Below are positions 36,836-48,624 of a stretch of 64,000 nt of DNA, piece after piece. The translations under genes were made by a program, and so were the position numbers. Under the pieces are notes generated by a model. The model ran no database searches, was not told the DNA's origin, and was given only the letters and a program-made list of their open reading frames with translations. The first letter of the stretch is position 1. Each line of letters begins with the position of its first letter. Source of the DNA: Anarhynchus alexandrinus (Eukaryota; Chordata; Aves; Charadriiformes; Charadriidae); assembly GCA_008711295.1 (NCBI GenBank), contig VUYV01000592.1:10145-74144 (forward strand). Direction: 5' to 3'.

Positions 36836-38154
36836 TAAACCCCGCTTCTCCTGCTGCCCCGCAGGCAGCGGGCGTGCGTCCAGGGGGCTGCCCATAAACA
36901 CCAGCCCTGCCTGCTCCTGCCGCTCTGCCCGCAGCGGGGCCGGGGACCCCGAGCATCCCCCGTGCGGGGCTGTGACACCGGGAGCGGGGCCGGCTGGTGA
37001 CACAGCATCGTGTCCCTTGGGAGCAGGGGTGGCTCCCAAGCCAGGAGGGCTGCGGAGGGGCGGCGGAGCCGAGAGCAGTGTGCACCCATGGGGGTGCTGA
37101 GCGTGCCCCTCCGCACCCCTGCCCACCACTTTTGCAAGAGCAGAAGCGGTGAAATGCTCAGTGCGCGTAATTTACACTTACGCATCCGTCACCTTTCGGG
37201 GACGTGGGATCCCTCTCCCCCTGCTGAGTAACATCCCTGCGTGTCGCTAAACAGTTATTACACCCTGCTGCGGGGCGGCTGCGTTTCGGAGGTGGGAGAA
37301 GGAAAACGATCCCTGTACTTACGTGGTCTTAACTCCGTAACGCGCTCAAAAGCTTGCAGGAGATACCGAGTAATGAATGTGTAATGACAACCAAAATGTG
37401 ACAGTCTCGCCATCCCTGCGCTACAGTGCTCACCAGTAATCCCAGTGACAATGGGAGCAGCGAGGGGCAGAGCCCACGGCAGGGGGGAGTCACGGGGAGC
37501 CCACAGGCACCCCGGTGCTGCTGCTGCAGAGCCCCAGGCTGGGAAAGGGTTGGTGGTGACATGTCGGGGGGCCTGGGAAGGGTTGGGGACAGCAGGGACA
37601 GGGAGTCAGGAGAGGCTGGTACAGACAAACAGAGAGGCCAGCAAGATGCGAGGCGAGAGCACGTTTGATGTGGTTCATTAGTTAATGGGCACGCCGGGCT
37701 TTGAAAGTGCAAAGCGCTAAAGAGGTGCAAAGGATTTCATGTTTTAAATTATTTATCCAGGGTTGGTTTTTTTTTTTTTTTCTCTCTCTTTTTCTAACTA
37801 GATGCCGTGAGGAGCAGCCGTGCGTGGCTGACCGGGAGCAGCACGGCCGCGCTCCAGCCGGGCAGGGGCCGAGTGCCCCTGCGCGGCGGGAGGGAAACAA
37901 ATGCGGGGCTGGGTTTCATCTGCTGCCCAGCCCCGGGGGGGTTAGCACGGGCAGCCAGACCCACGGGGCAGGGGGCCGTGCGTGGGGCAGCGTGGCCGGC
38001 ACATGCTCGTCCCCGGCCAGGCGTCACTGGGGACCATGTCGGGCCACTGCCACCAAAGGGCAGCTCTGGGGGCTCCGGGGCATTGTAAAGGGGTTCCCGT
38101 AAACAACCCCTGTCCCCCCCGCCTTTGCCCTCGCCCCGGGAGCACGGCAGAGTG

Positions 38155-38360
38155 CAGCTGCTTAAGCCCTTTCTTGGGGACCATCAGGGGACTGAGCCAA
38201 AGGCGTAATTGAGCTGGGGAGCTATTACCACGTTAAAAACCTGGACACAAACCCATAACGAGATTTGCAATTTGTCCCGGGCAGGCAGGCAGGCTGCAGT
38301 GTACTTTCCCCATTAGGGACTGCGTGCCGTTAGCAATCACATTAGTGGGGCCAGGATTTA
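38155..38360. promoter_or_regulatory. Candidate conserved noncoding element
   Basis: An AT-richer island containing GCGTAATTGAGC, GCTATTACCACGTTAAAA and TTAGCAATCACATTAGTG between strongly GC-rich flanks. Homeodomain-type cores recur at short spacing. Function is inferred. Confidence 0.33.
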
Positions 38361-38624
38361 GCAGCAAGAAAACAAAGTGGTCCCTCTGGACCCCGGCCCG
38401 TGGCCGAGTGAGCGGGGCAGCCGAGGGGCACGGAGAGGCTGCTTGTCCCCATACGCTCCCTGGTCACAGCCGGGCTCCTCCTTGCTCCTGCCGACGTTGG
38501 GAGCCACAGGGTCATCCTGTTTGGTCACTTGGTAGCTGAGCCTCCTTGGATGTCACCTGAACGCGGTTTGCTCTGCTCCCAGCTACGCTGAAGCCCTGGC
38601 AGAGTCCCAGCCCTCGTGGCCGTG

Positions 38625-38790
38625 CTGCCCTCATTGGCTATTTTATTCTTGGGTTCTATTGGTTAAACAGATTTTAATCTACACAGTCTGGAGCTATTGA
38701 TACCATGCCGTGCTAATTTGTTAGCTGGCTGTCAAATAGACGAAGCGAAATGCCAAATATTAAATGAAATGTATTGTGTGAAATGGGCCG
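38625..38790. promoter_or_regulatory. Candidate conserved noncoding element
   Basis: A sharp AT-rich island. It contains the inverted repeat GATTTTAATC, a TCTATTGGTTAAAC segment with a CCAAT-type box on the minus strand, GCTAATTTGTTAGC (also palindrome-like), and GGCTGTCAAATAGAC with a TGTCA core of the MEIS/TGIF type. Composition changes abruptly at both edges. Confidence 0.38.
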
Positions 38791-39547
38791 GCGCCGAGGT
38801 TCCCCGTTTCCCGTGCGGCATCCTGCTTCCACACGGGGCTCAGGGCGATTTACAGGTCCCACAGGCCTGGCCCCCAAGCGATGGGTGCTCTTGGGGTGTG
38901 TGTGCCGGCATGTGGGACACCCGCAGGACCCTCCTGGCCCCATTGATTTGGAGGGGACCGGGATTGCCGGTCTCAGGAGCTCAGGATGGGATGCTCAGGA
39001 GTTGGGATGTCAGCCTAAACCCAGTCCCCGGTCTTTCACCCCTCTGTGCCCGGTGGGGACGACTGCACTGCTGTGCCCCAGCATGTGTTCGCCTCCTGCT
39101 CAGCTCCCTGGGTGCCCTCTCCACCCCCCAAGTGCGTGTTCCGGGGGTGGGTGTTCTGCCAGCGGTTAGGGGATGGCAGAGGATGCTCCGTACTGGGGCG
39201 GCTGTGCGAGTGCGGGGGAGCACCCGCTCCTCCAGCGCCGTGCCTGGGAGGTTATTTATTTGGTGAGTTATGACTTTGTTTTCCCCTGTGTAAATATCTG
39301 GGAAGCGCAGCTAATGTTCTGTGCACAGCCGAGGCAATTACAGCCCTCAGCGCAGCCCCACCACCCCCCCCCCGGCCCCCCCNCACACCCCCCTCCCCGT
39401 GCCCGGTGTAATGGGAAAAATTGGCATTAAACCACCGCTGTGAAACACAGCCAGCGCTGCCCGCAGCCCTCGGCCACCCCGCTCCGGCCCCACGGGGCTG
39501 GAGGTGCTTTTGGGGCTGTCCCTGAGCAGCCCCACATCGACCAGCTG

Positions 39548-39712
39548 TGTTGGAGGCACCCTTCCAGCTGTGCCCCGGGTGGCCCTTCCATCTGTGCCTG
39601 GGGCTGCAGATGTGCAGAGGTGATTTTTCAGCGGTGCCTGGGGGTGTTTCTACAGCTGTGCAGGGGTGGCTTTTCCAGCTGTGCTCACCTGGGGCTCTCC
39701 AGCACTGCAAGA
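39548..39712 (+). repeat. Degenerate minisatellite with TTCCAGCTGTGC core
   Basis: The phrases CTTCCAGCTGTGCC, CTTCCATCTGTGCC, TTTCAGCGGTGCC, TCTACAGCTGTGC and TTTTCCAGCTGTGC recur every 28-36 bp over about 165 bp. Unit length is uneven, so this is an old, decaying tandem array. Each unit carries a CAGCTG-type E-box. Confidence 0.65.
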
Positions 39713-39914
39713 AGAGCTCAAGCTGTCCCCAAAAACATAGGGGAAGAGCCCCACAGCCCCGTACAGAGGCGGTACAGCCCCAGACCACTCTTGTCCTGTG
39801 GACAGGAGCGGGGCTGCTCGTTGGCACTAACGAGGGCGAGTGCCGGGGCCATGGAGTCGGGGTGGCGGCGGTGTCTCCCATGCCCCGGCCCCTCGACGAC
39901 AGGCAGCCCCGAAT

Positions 39915-40090
39915 CAGCTTCATTAAGAGCCATTGATCTGTTTCCTGCTTAATATATTTTTCATTTCCAAATGTTTTTTTCCAGGCTCCACAGCGTTTGC
40001 AGCTTGTACCAATTAAGGCAGCAGCACAGAATGAGCGCTGCAGCCCATTAATTAAACTTATAGGGGGAGATTAAGTGCCCACTCCATTCT
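39915..40090. promoter_or_regulatory. Candidate conserved noncoding element
   Basis: The AT-rich island contains GCTTCATTAAGAGCCATTGA (a SOX-type ATTGA site beside a homeodomain core), TTAATATATTTTTCATTT, CCAATTAAGG and CCATTAATTAAACTTATAG. It lies between GC-rich flanks. Function is inferred. Confidence 0.37.
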
Positions 40091-40805
40091 CCCTGGCAGC
40101 TCTCTCCGAGCAACAGGCGTGCTGGGGACAGGAGCGAGACTGAGCACTCACGTGCTGGTTGCCTGCCCTCCTTCCCTCCCTTCTGTGTCCCCAGACGGCC
40201 ACGCACCCCCCACCACGTTCGGTGCCACCCGTGCCCGTGGGTGCTCCCCCTGGGCACAGTGCGGGATGCGGCATCGCCTGCACGGGGGGGAGCAGGGGTT
40301 GCTGGGCTCCCGCACACCAGGGCTCGGGGGGGGCTGCTCCTGGCTCTGCTTGGAGCAGGGATGTTGTGCTCCCTATCTGCGTATCGGTGCGTCCATTTCG
40401 GGGAAGGGCGCAGGGTACCCGGGGATGCCGCCTTGCCCCGTGCCTGCCAGGGACAGGGGCTCGTGCTGGCGGAGGAGCTGCAGCACCCGCTGCATTGTCA
40501 CGATCCTGAGTGGCTTCTGCCCTCACTGCGGGGCAAGGGGACCTGGGCAAGGGGGTCCCCAGGTACCCACACTGCCTCTGCCGAGCTGGCCGTGGGCACA
40601 GCTCTGTCACAGTCTCGGTCAGGGACCGGCTGTGGATTTGCTCGGGTGGAACTTGGGCTCATGGGAGCCCCTCGCATCCCGCCATCGGCAGCGGGTGCCC
40701 ACGCCGTGCTGGTTCCCTCCAGGAGAAACACACCGAGGGGCGACCCTAGCTCCAGGCTCCGGCACCGACGCCGTGGAGCAGCTGGTGCTTGCGCTGTCAC
40801 ACGCC

Positions 40806-40819
40806 GTTGCCATGGAAAT
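40806..40819 (+). promoter_or_regulatory. RFX X-box-like motif
   Basis: GTTGCCATGGAAAT closely fits the X-box bound by RFX factors (GTNRCC, short spacer, RGYAAC), with the second half-site weakened. Confidence 0.45.
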
Positions 40820-42334
40820 GATCACACTGTCACACGCTGACATCCTCCCACCCAGGGCACCTGGGTACCGGGCAGCCCTGCTGGCACCCACGTTGGGGCT
40901 GGGGATGCCGGCGGGCAGGCGACCTGCAGCCCTTCAGCCGGAGGGGATGCGGCAGGAGCTGCAGGAGTGCAGCAGGTCCCCGGGTGCAGGTAACCCACCC
41001 CATTGCCAAGAGGACTTGCTGACGAGTCCTCCAGACGCTAATTTGGACAAATGATGGAAAAATTGAGACATGCCCAAAGCCTGGAGCCTGGCCCGAACCA
41101 CGTGCTGGAGGCAGCCACTTTCCCCTGGAGCAGGATGGTAAAGAAAACGGGACGGTGCAAAAAGCAAAGGCCAAGTGGGGAGAACACTTGCTGAGCTAAG
41201 CAAAACAGTGGAGGGTTCATCTGGGGTCATGTCAAAGAGCCAGGAGGGGAACCACCGTGTATCCCACATCAGCCCAGTACAACAGACCCACTGCCTCTTT
41301 TGGGCAGGAGCAGAGCCGGGCAGGTACAGGCAGCAGCACCGGCAGAGCACCACTGATTTCTCTCCAGACTTTCACTTATTGCCACATGACATTTTGATTA
41401 AAAACTTGTTTTATAAGGAATTAAGAGGGCACAGTAGATGGATTAAAAATCCACTCATGGACAGATTCCCTAAATGGCCTTGGGGAGGCATCAGGGAAGA
41501 GCTGTGCCAAGAAGAGGCCCTGGGGACCAAAAACTATTTATTCTTTGCACCAACAGGCAATGCGAGGACGCAAAAACTTTGCTGGTGTGAGGAAGACTTG
41601 TGAAATAATAACGAGGAAGAAGATGGTTTGCTGCAGCGTCACAGCCTGAGGTGCCAGGGTGGGCGCAGCAAAGCGAGCTGCAATGCAAGGGGTGACACTG
41701 GGGAGGTGGTGGAGGTTTAAGGAGAAATGGGGTGTCCTCCTTCCTAAAACACATTTTAACACAGCTCTGTAGGCAGGGCACGTTAACCTCTGAGTTTTCT
41801 ATTTGTTCGGGTTTTTTGCGGTCACTCTCAGAGGCAGGAGAGGATGGTCCTGGGGGAAAATATCCCCTATTCCCCCGTTGGGATGCCCAATCTGGTCATG
41901 GGCTGGACGCTGCCCTCCACTTTCCCGACAGGAGCGTGAACGCCGGGAGAGGGCAGGCTGCGCTGGCATGGCAGGGGTTAACCCGAGGGGGTGAGGAGGG
42001 GGCAGAGAAAAGGAGGAAAATCCAACCTTGCCTGGGGTTTGAGCCCCTCCTGCCCAGGGGCTGCGGGATGGGGTGAAGCAGGGGGAAGGCAGGGTGCTGG
42101 TCCCCGCAGGCTCAGCCCCCTGCCTGGCGTGGGGCACCCACCGGCCGCATCCACCGGCCGCATCCTCAGCATCGAGGATGGCAATGCCACAGGAGGATGG
42201 CAATGCCACGCGTGGCTACGTGGCTGGGCTGGGCTTGCTGGGGCAGGACCAACCTCCCCTGCCTGCACCGACACCGGCACCACGGCGTGGTGGAACCCGC
42301 TGCACGACTCGGTGTTCCCCTGCCTCGTTGCTTT

Positions 42335-42410
42335 TTGATTTAGCAGTTGCTAGAGAAACTAAAAGTTGCAGTTTGGGGAGCATCTGCATTTTAATTAGTA
42401 ATTACCAGCA
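42335..42410. promoter_or_regulatory. Candidate regulatory island with X-box-like motif
   Basis: A short AT-rich island includes GTTGCTAGAGAAAC (42346-42359), an X-box-like sequence, followed by CATTTTAATTAGTAATTACC with three overlapping homeodomain cores. The surroundings are strongly GC-rich. Confidence 0.38.
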
Positions 42411-43711
42411 GTGCTGCTCTGGCCCAGCTGTTGCCCGCAGGGTCCCTGCTGCCGCGGGGGGCTGCCCATGCCAGGGCAGGGTCGGGGTCGTGGTGCTGCA
42501 TCTGCCTCTCGCTGGGTGGCCCTGGCAGGTGACAAGGGTGGCCCTGGTGTGGGTGCTGGTGTGGTGCCCTGGGCTGGGGTGCTGCTTGGAGCCCCCTGAG
42601 CCCCTGATCCCGGCAGCCGGAGATGCTCTCACCCTGACCTCCTCCCCACACCAACAAGAGAGCACTGGTGGCCCCCAGCAGGCAAGGGTGACATGCTGAG
42701 CAGGGATCTGTGGAAATGTACCGGGGGGGTCTGGGTGTCCCGGCTGAAGCCCCGAGGGAAAGGAGCATCACTGTGCCATCTGCGGCTGCAGCTGGTTTGG
42801 TTTGTGCCGCAGCGGCTCTCTCCCTCTCACCCGCCCCGGCAGCTCCCCCTGCTAATGCCTGCGCTCGTCCCTGCGCCTCCACCTGATTAATTCCTCATGT
42901 GGCTCCATAAATGCTGACGTGATGCCCAGAGCGGGGATGCCGCCTGTCCCCCCTGCCTGGGAAGCAGCTCGCTGGAGAGAGAGCCTGAGGAAGAGTCCCC
43001 AGGTGCTGAATGACCTTCCCTTGCTCTCCTCTGGGGTGATGCCCGCCATCCCCATGCCCACCCTCCACCCCACACCAGGTCTCCTTCTGCAATTCCCCCA
43101 TGTCCTGCCCCACAGCTCCGGGACCAGCAAGGCGGGTGCAGGGGCCGAGGGCAGGAGCGCCCTGCAGAGCCCCATCCCAGCTGCTCCCGTCCCCTCCCCG
43201 GCTCACTGGGCCGGCGGTTCATTTTAGCAAGGCTTTTAGGCTTAAGTGCTGCTTGGCGTGACTGGGAGAAATTGATATTTTGAGAATGAGCTTGAGAGGG
43301 GCCATGAATAATTCACGCCGGGGCGGTTCTGTTCCCATAAACAGGCTGCTAAAAAAACCAAACCCAGTGCTTAACACAGAAACCAATTCCCATCCTGAAA
43401 AGCCCCAGACCCAGGCTCAGCCTCTGCTGAATCTTTCATCTCCAGAAAGGGGTTCCCACACGGTGGCAGCAGCAGGGGGAGCTGGTCCCTGAGCCCCTTC
43501 TGGAGCATCCTGGTGCAGTACCTGCTCCTCGCACTGGTACGGGCGGCACAGCCCCGGGGAGCTCTGCTGGGGTCGCTGGTGGCAGTGGAACTGAGGCCGT
43601 ATGAGCCGGGGGTCAGCAGCATGTCACCAGCCCCATTAGGCTTGGTTTGACCTCTTTATTTCGTTACATCCCTTGTTAAGGGTTACCCTGTGAGATGGAG
43701 GGCAGCGAGCG

Positions 43712-43731
43712 CCCATTGCCATGGCAATGGG
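43712..43731. promoter_or_regulatory. Perfect 20-bp palindrome, X-box-like
   Basis: CCCATTGCCATGGCAATGGG is identical on both strands. Its core ATTGCCATGGCAAT is one base per side from the ideal palindromic RFX X-box GTTGCCATGGCAAC. A perfect 20-bp palindrome in non-repetitive DNA is unlikely by chance and suggests a dimer-binding site. Confidence 0.55.
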
Positions 43732-45649
43732 GGCAAGCGGGTGAAGCATGTCACCTCCACGGTGGCTCTGGGGACAGGGAAGGGACACCTCCAACCTCAG
43801 GGCAGGCAGCAGGGGACATGACCTGGCTGGGGGTGCAGGGCAAGGGGCTGGGGAGGGGAGCTGGGCTCAGCCCCTCTGGCACAGACCCTGCTGTTCATCT
43901 GAGGAGGTCCCCATGGAGACCCGTGTACCCTCATGAGTTGGAGGGGACAGGCTCGGTCTCTCCGAGCACGCTGTGAGGATGAGCACTGGGGAGGGCGCAG
44001 CACTGCTGGGCCGGCGCACAGTGTTGGCACCGGGGTGATGGGTTTGAACTGACCATGAATAAATATAGGCTGGAAATCAGAAGCAGGGTCCTCGCTGCCA
44101 GAGCAGCTGTCCCCGGCGTGGCCCCAGGACGGGACTACCCAGGGCACGAGCTCAAGCTGGACTGGAGACGGAGCCGAGCTGTGTGCAGGGATGGATGGGT
44201 GCCAGCGAGACCGCAGCAGCCCGGCACAGGGCCGTTCCCAGCTCCGTGTGCCCTTCCTCCTGGGTGCACCCACCCCATACCGGCGAGGCTCTGGCGTCCA
44301 GCTGCCAAGACCTTTGTCCTCTGCACCGTGGCTGCGGGGACCTCTGTGTGACCCGGGAGCGTTCCCCACCTGCCCCGGTGCTGCTGCGGGGAGGATGGGA
44401 CCCCCTTCCCCACCCAGAGGGGACAGGACGGGGTCACCCGCTGCTCCCATCCCTTGCGCGGGGCCATAGGGAAGTGCCTCCGCAGTCCCGCTCCCAGCGC
44501 CGAGCTGGCAGCCCGTGTGTGCCAGAGCCGCTGCATGGCGACAGCAGCGTCTGTTTGCTGCCACCGAGGATCTGTCTCTCTCCGGCTGCTCATTACTGGA
44601 CGCCTTCCAAGCGGCGGGGCTGGATGACACTAATCCGGCTGGTTTCACAGCGAGAGCCCACGTCGGCGAAGAGCTCGGTGGCTGCCCCACCGTAGTTCCG
44701 CGGGGGAACGGGGCAGCCAGGGCTGGAGGCTGCCCAGGTTTGCACAGGGATCCTGGAGCATCCCGGGGGAGGAAGGACCCAGGGAGGCAAAGCTGGGGCC
44801 AGACCCAAGCCAGCATGACCACCACCACCAGCACCGATCACCACCTGGAATGAACTTGGGAAGACAGGTCCCCCCACACCCCAGCCTGCAGGAGAGGCAG
44901 ACGCCGTGTAGCCCAGCTGTCCCCTGTCCCTGAGCTGGCACAGCATCTGTACAGGGTCACCCTGGCAGTGCTGCCCTTCTCACAGGTGCTGGTTGTGTCT
45001 CCCATCCAGCTGAGATCCCCAGGGACAAGGATGTTGATGGCTTGAGGGGGGTGATGGTGCAAGACAGGGGTGCTGGAGCCAGCACCAGGGCCTGGGGATG
45101 CCCAGCGAGGGGTGAGAGGGACAGCGTGGGCATCTGGCCCCTCCGCAGGTGTCTGCTGCTGTGGCTGCAACTGGAGCTTTGCAGCCCCTCCGCTGACCCA
45201 GCCGGGCTGGCAGGAGCCCAGCAGAAGACTCAACCTCCTCCAAGCTGGATGTGCCACGATGGGGCAGAGAAAGCCTGTGGTCCTCCACCAACACCCCGCA
45301 CCCTGGGGACAAGGACCCCTAAAGGCACCAAGGGCCAAGCTGGGAGTGCAGGGGGTGACACAGAACCCCATCCCTGGGGAGCGGGGCAGGAGCCTCGCAC
45401 CGGCGCCTCAGCATGGAGCCGCACGGCGATTAGCGAGGAAGAGCCCTGCAGCCGTGCCGCTGCGCAGGGAGAATTAGCGGTAATAAGTCATGATCATCCC
45501 CTGATGACGAGCACTTAATGTGTGCCGGTTCTGCTATCAAAGTGCCTCTTAAACCCCAATCGCCCTGTCGATAGCGATGGCAGCGGCTGATGGATCCCCG
45601 GCCGCCCGGCCGCCCGGCCAGGTCGCTCCCAGCATGCCACAGGCGGGAG

Positions 45650-45920
45650 CATCGATTTCCCACAACTGTGAAGAGGCAAATATTTGAAAAGTGATAAATA
45701 AGGGGAGCTGCCGGCTCGGCTCTGCGCGTCAGCGCCTGGGATTAAGGCAACGAGGTGAGACTGCCCAATTAAATCCCAATGAAAATGGCTGCAAATTCAA
45801 TTTTTCCCCTCGCCCATATCCATCCTGAGGACCGGGGGGGCCGATAACATGGGGTTCATTGATTGGCACTGCCGGGAAGAAATCTCTCTGAATTCAATTA
45901 GTTGGGAAAACACAGGGGGT
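45650..45920. promoter_or_regulatory. Candidate conserved noncoding element
   Basis: An AT-rich island with GGCAAATATTTGAAAAGTGA (including the palindrome CAAATATTTG), GATAAATAAGG, CCCAATTAAATCCCAATG, GCAAATTCAATTTTTCCCC and GAATTCAATTAGTTGGG. These cores lie between GC-rich flanks. Function is inferred from composition and motif clustering. Confidence 0.37.
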
Positions 45921-46418
45921 GGCGCAGGGAGCGGGGCCGGGGCTGCGTGCCTTCGTCATACCCAGGGGACTGGAGCGCTCAGCACCTGCTGTGAGTCACC
46001 ACAGGTCCGCTGGACACAGTGGTGGCAGCACCCATGGGTGCCCACACCACCCTGGAGAGATGGGGGACAAACGCCGTGCATTGGGGTTTCACTTGATTTG
46101 CAACTCTTGAGGGTCACCCCGGGTCTTGGCACCCCATCGGCATCTGCAGGACATGGTGGCAGCTGTGCCGGGGAATTGAACATCCCGCTCCATCCCTGGC
46201 ACTGATGGCGACTGACAGGGAACAGCTTGTGCAGAAGTCCCTGTGTCCCCGAGGGGTGCCTGGTCTGTGCTGACCTGCACGGAGCAGCGCTGGCCCCAGC
46301 GGCGATGAGGCTGCGGGTGCTCAGCAGGTCTGCGGGGTCTGAGGCTTCTCCCCAGCCCCTTCCTCCGAGGCTCCAGCACAGAGGGATGACCCTGCCGGGA
46401 TGAACAGCCATTACGTCT

Positions 46419-46434
46419 CATTGCCTTGGAAACC
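46419..46434 (+). promoter_or_regulatory. RFX X-box-like motif
   Basis: CATTGCCTTGGAAACC fits a degenerate X-box with half-sites TTGCC and GGAAACC. It lies just upstream of a CTC-rich tract. Confidence 0.35.
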
Positions 46435-46460
46435 GAGCAGCAGCTCTGAGAAGCCTCTCC

Positions 46461-46494
46461 ACCTCCTCCTCCTCCTCCTTCTCCTCCTCTTCCT
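46461..46494. repeat. (CTC)n trinucleotide tract
   Basis: A run of CTC/TCC units with a few CTT interruptions. A similar pure tract occurs at 48199-48217. These polypyrimidine runs can adopt triplex structures. Confidence 0.85.
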
Positions 46495-47585
46495 AGCTGA
46501 GGCCCACCGGAAGGGGCCGAGGCATTTGGGGGTTTGGGGCTGCCCAGGCTGCGCTGCCAGGTGCAGGCATAGGGGCTGCCTGCCCGTGCAAGCTGCCTGG
46601 CACCCCACTGCCTGCTGCCTTGCTCGATTCCTCCTCCCCAAGTGCAAGAAGTCCCCCCATTGAAGCACATGATGCTCAAATTAGTGTGAGCAATGGGGGA
46701 GGTCCCGCTCCATCCCCACATCGGGGTCACAGGGGGATGGGGAGATACAGATTCCAGCCAGTCCCTGCCGCCACAGAGAAGGGGGTCATGGTGGTGGGCG
46801 AGGGAAAACCTCTCCAGCCCCAGAGCGGGGCCATCAGCCTCACCGAGCTGTGGAGATGGGGCTGCTGAGGCTGTGGGGAGAAGGCAACAAGGTCCCCATT
46901 GGGATGACAGTGCCCCTACAGCCACCCCACTCTCCACGCCCCCCCTGGGGTGTCAGCCTGGGCCCCCTGTGCACCATGAGGCCAGGAGCCCCGAGGCCAG
47001 GAGTGGGGGGCTGGGGGTGGTGGGATGGAGGCTGTTTGGGCAGAGGGACCAAAGGCAAGAGGGTCTCCCTGACCTGCCAGCACACCCCTCTTCTGTGGCA
47101 CAACAAAATCCCTGCACAGGGCACCGCCACTGGCTGACAGTCTGTGCGCAGGGCCAGGCAGACACCCCAAATTTCGCTCTTGGGGGGTAAGTGGGGCTAT
47201 TGGAAGAGCTGGAAGGCAGGANGGGGAAGGTGCTTTTTGCCTTCCAGCTGCGGGCACAGCTGGGACCAGCTGCTGCGCTGCCCTTCTGCGCAGCCACCGG
47301 CTGCCACCGGGCCGAGCCGGGGCTGCGCGGCGGAGCGTGAGGGCGCAGCGCAGCGGTGCGGGCGAGAGAGCATCCTCCTCCCGGGGCAGCCCCCCGGGAC
47401 GATGTGCCCCCCCCTCCCCCGGCTCCGGAGCTGGCACGGGGAGGGCCCTGCCCTGCTGCTGGCCTTTCCTCGCGTGACATCCATGTGCTGTGGGGTGCAG
47501 GAGCACAGCCTGCTGGCTGCCGGCTGCACTGCCCGGCCCCTGCCTGCAGCCTGCCTCACCGCTGCAGCGCTGGCCCCACTCAGGG

Positions 47586-47755
47586 CATCCCTCTGGCCCC
47601 ACGCAGAGCATCTCCATAGCTCCAAACAGAGCATCCCCCTGGCCCCACGCAGAGCATCTCCATAGCCCCAAACAGAGCGTCCCCCTGGCCCCATGCAGGG
47701 CATCTCCATAGCCCCAAACAGAGCGTCCCCCTGGCCCCATGCAGGGCATCCCCAT
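47586..47755 (+). repeat. 46-bp minisatellite, about 3.7 units
   Basis: Units start at 47586, 47632, 47678 and 47724, exactly 46 bp apart. Each reads CATCCCYCTGGCCCC, then ACGCAGAGCATCTCC and ATAGCYCCAAACAGAG with few changes. The low divergence suggests recent expansion. The period is not a multiple of three, so the repeated peptide seen on the minus strand shifts frame between units and is not a protein. Confidence 0.95.
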
Positions 47756-48184
47756 GGTCACACAGAGGACATCCCCACGCAGGGCTTCCCCACAGCCCAA
47801 CCTGCCTGTCACAGGCTCACTCTGCAGTGAGGCGCATCCCCTACCAGAGTGGCTGCGCTGCCTGTCCCCCCCATCCCCACAACGAGCCCAGAGCATCCCT
47901 GGCTGTGGGGGATGCTGGACCCCCCCCAAAACAGTGGGTGAAGGGCTGGGGGGCCCCACTGGCTCAGAGGACAGGACCCCCTCGCGGGGAGGGTGCCGGT
48001 GGCCCCATGCTGAGATTGCAGCAGGGCTGGTGACACACAGGGTTTTACTAATGGTGGTGGCACCCCACAGGCAGCAAGTGTGGGCATGGAGCCATTGCCT
48101 GGGTGACAGGAGGGAGCAGGGTCAGGGCAGGTCTTTGCCTCCTGCTGCCATTTGCCTCCTTGCCCTCCAAGGATGAAGCATGGA

Positions 48185-48198
48185 GTTGCCTGGTAACC
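48185..48198 (+). promoter_or_regulatory. RFX X-box-like motif
   Basis: GTTGCCTGGTAACC matches GTNRCC and RGYAAC half-sites with a one-base spacer, the best X-box consensus match in the window. It abuts a CTC tract. Confidence 0.45.
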
Positions 48199-48624
48199 CT
48201 CCTCCTCCTCCTCCTCCACCCTGCAGCCCAGGGATGAACATCTTATAAGGTTGAACGGGGCTGGAGATGGACAGACAGTGGTTTCGGGGGGCCTTTCAGC
48301 CCCAGGCCTGGTGCAGGCTTGCCCAGCACAGGGTTTAGGGGATCACGGCACAGCAGGGACCCTGCCCCAGTGCACTGGGAGGAGGGTAGAGGAGGCCTAT
48401 GCAGGACCCATGGCAGGGGCAGGCAGTGGCTGAGGCGCAGCCCCGCTGCGCGGCCCCACACACACGCTCCTGCTGAGCCCGCAGGAGCCCGCAGAGCCCC
48501 CCGAGCTGGGCATCCCCCCTCCGGGCTTCCCCCTCCTGCCCACACCGTCCCGCTGCGGTTCCGTACCCCAAAGCTCCTGGGGCCTGGGCTGAGACTTGAC
48601 ATTCTGCCCGCTCCCCTACACACA

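Noticed and set aside
43797..44834. 345-codon minus-strand open frame
   Set aside because: The composition is the same low-information P/G/A/S mix, with competing frames on the other strand and no family signature.
8008..47222. Other single n positions (8008, 39383, 47222) as further false duplications
   Set aside because: I compared the flanks and saw no direct repeat on either side. The first two lie near C homopolymers, so base-calling ambiguity is enough.
46916..47959. 347-codon minus-strand frame with repeated GDALHGARG-type peptides
   Set aside because: The repetition comes from the 46-bp minisatellite, whose period is not a multiple of three, so the peptide changes frame from unit to unit. 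It also crosses an unresolved base at 47222.
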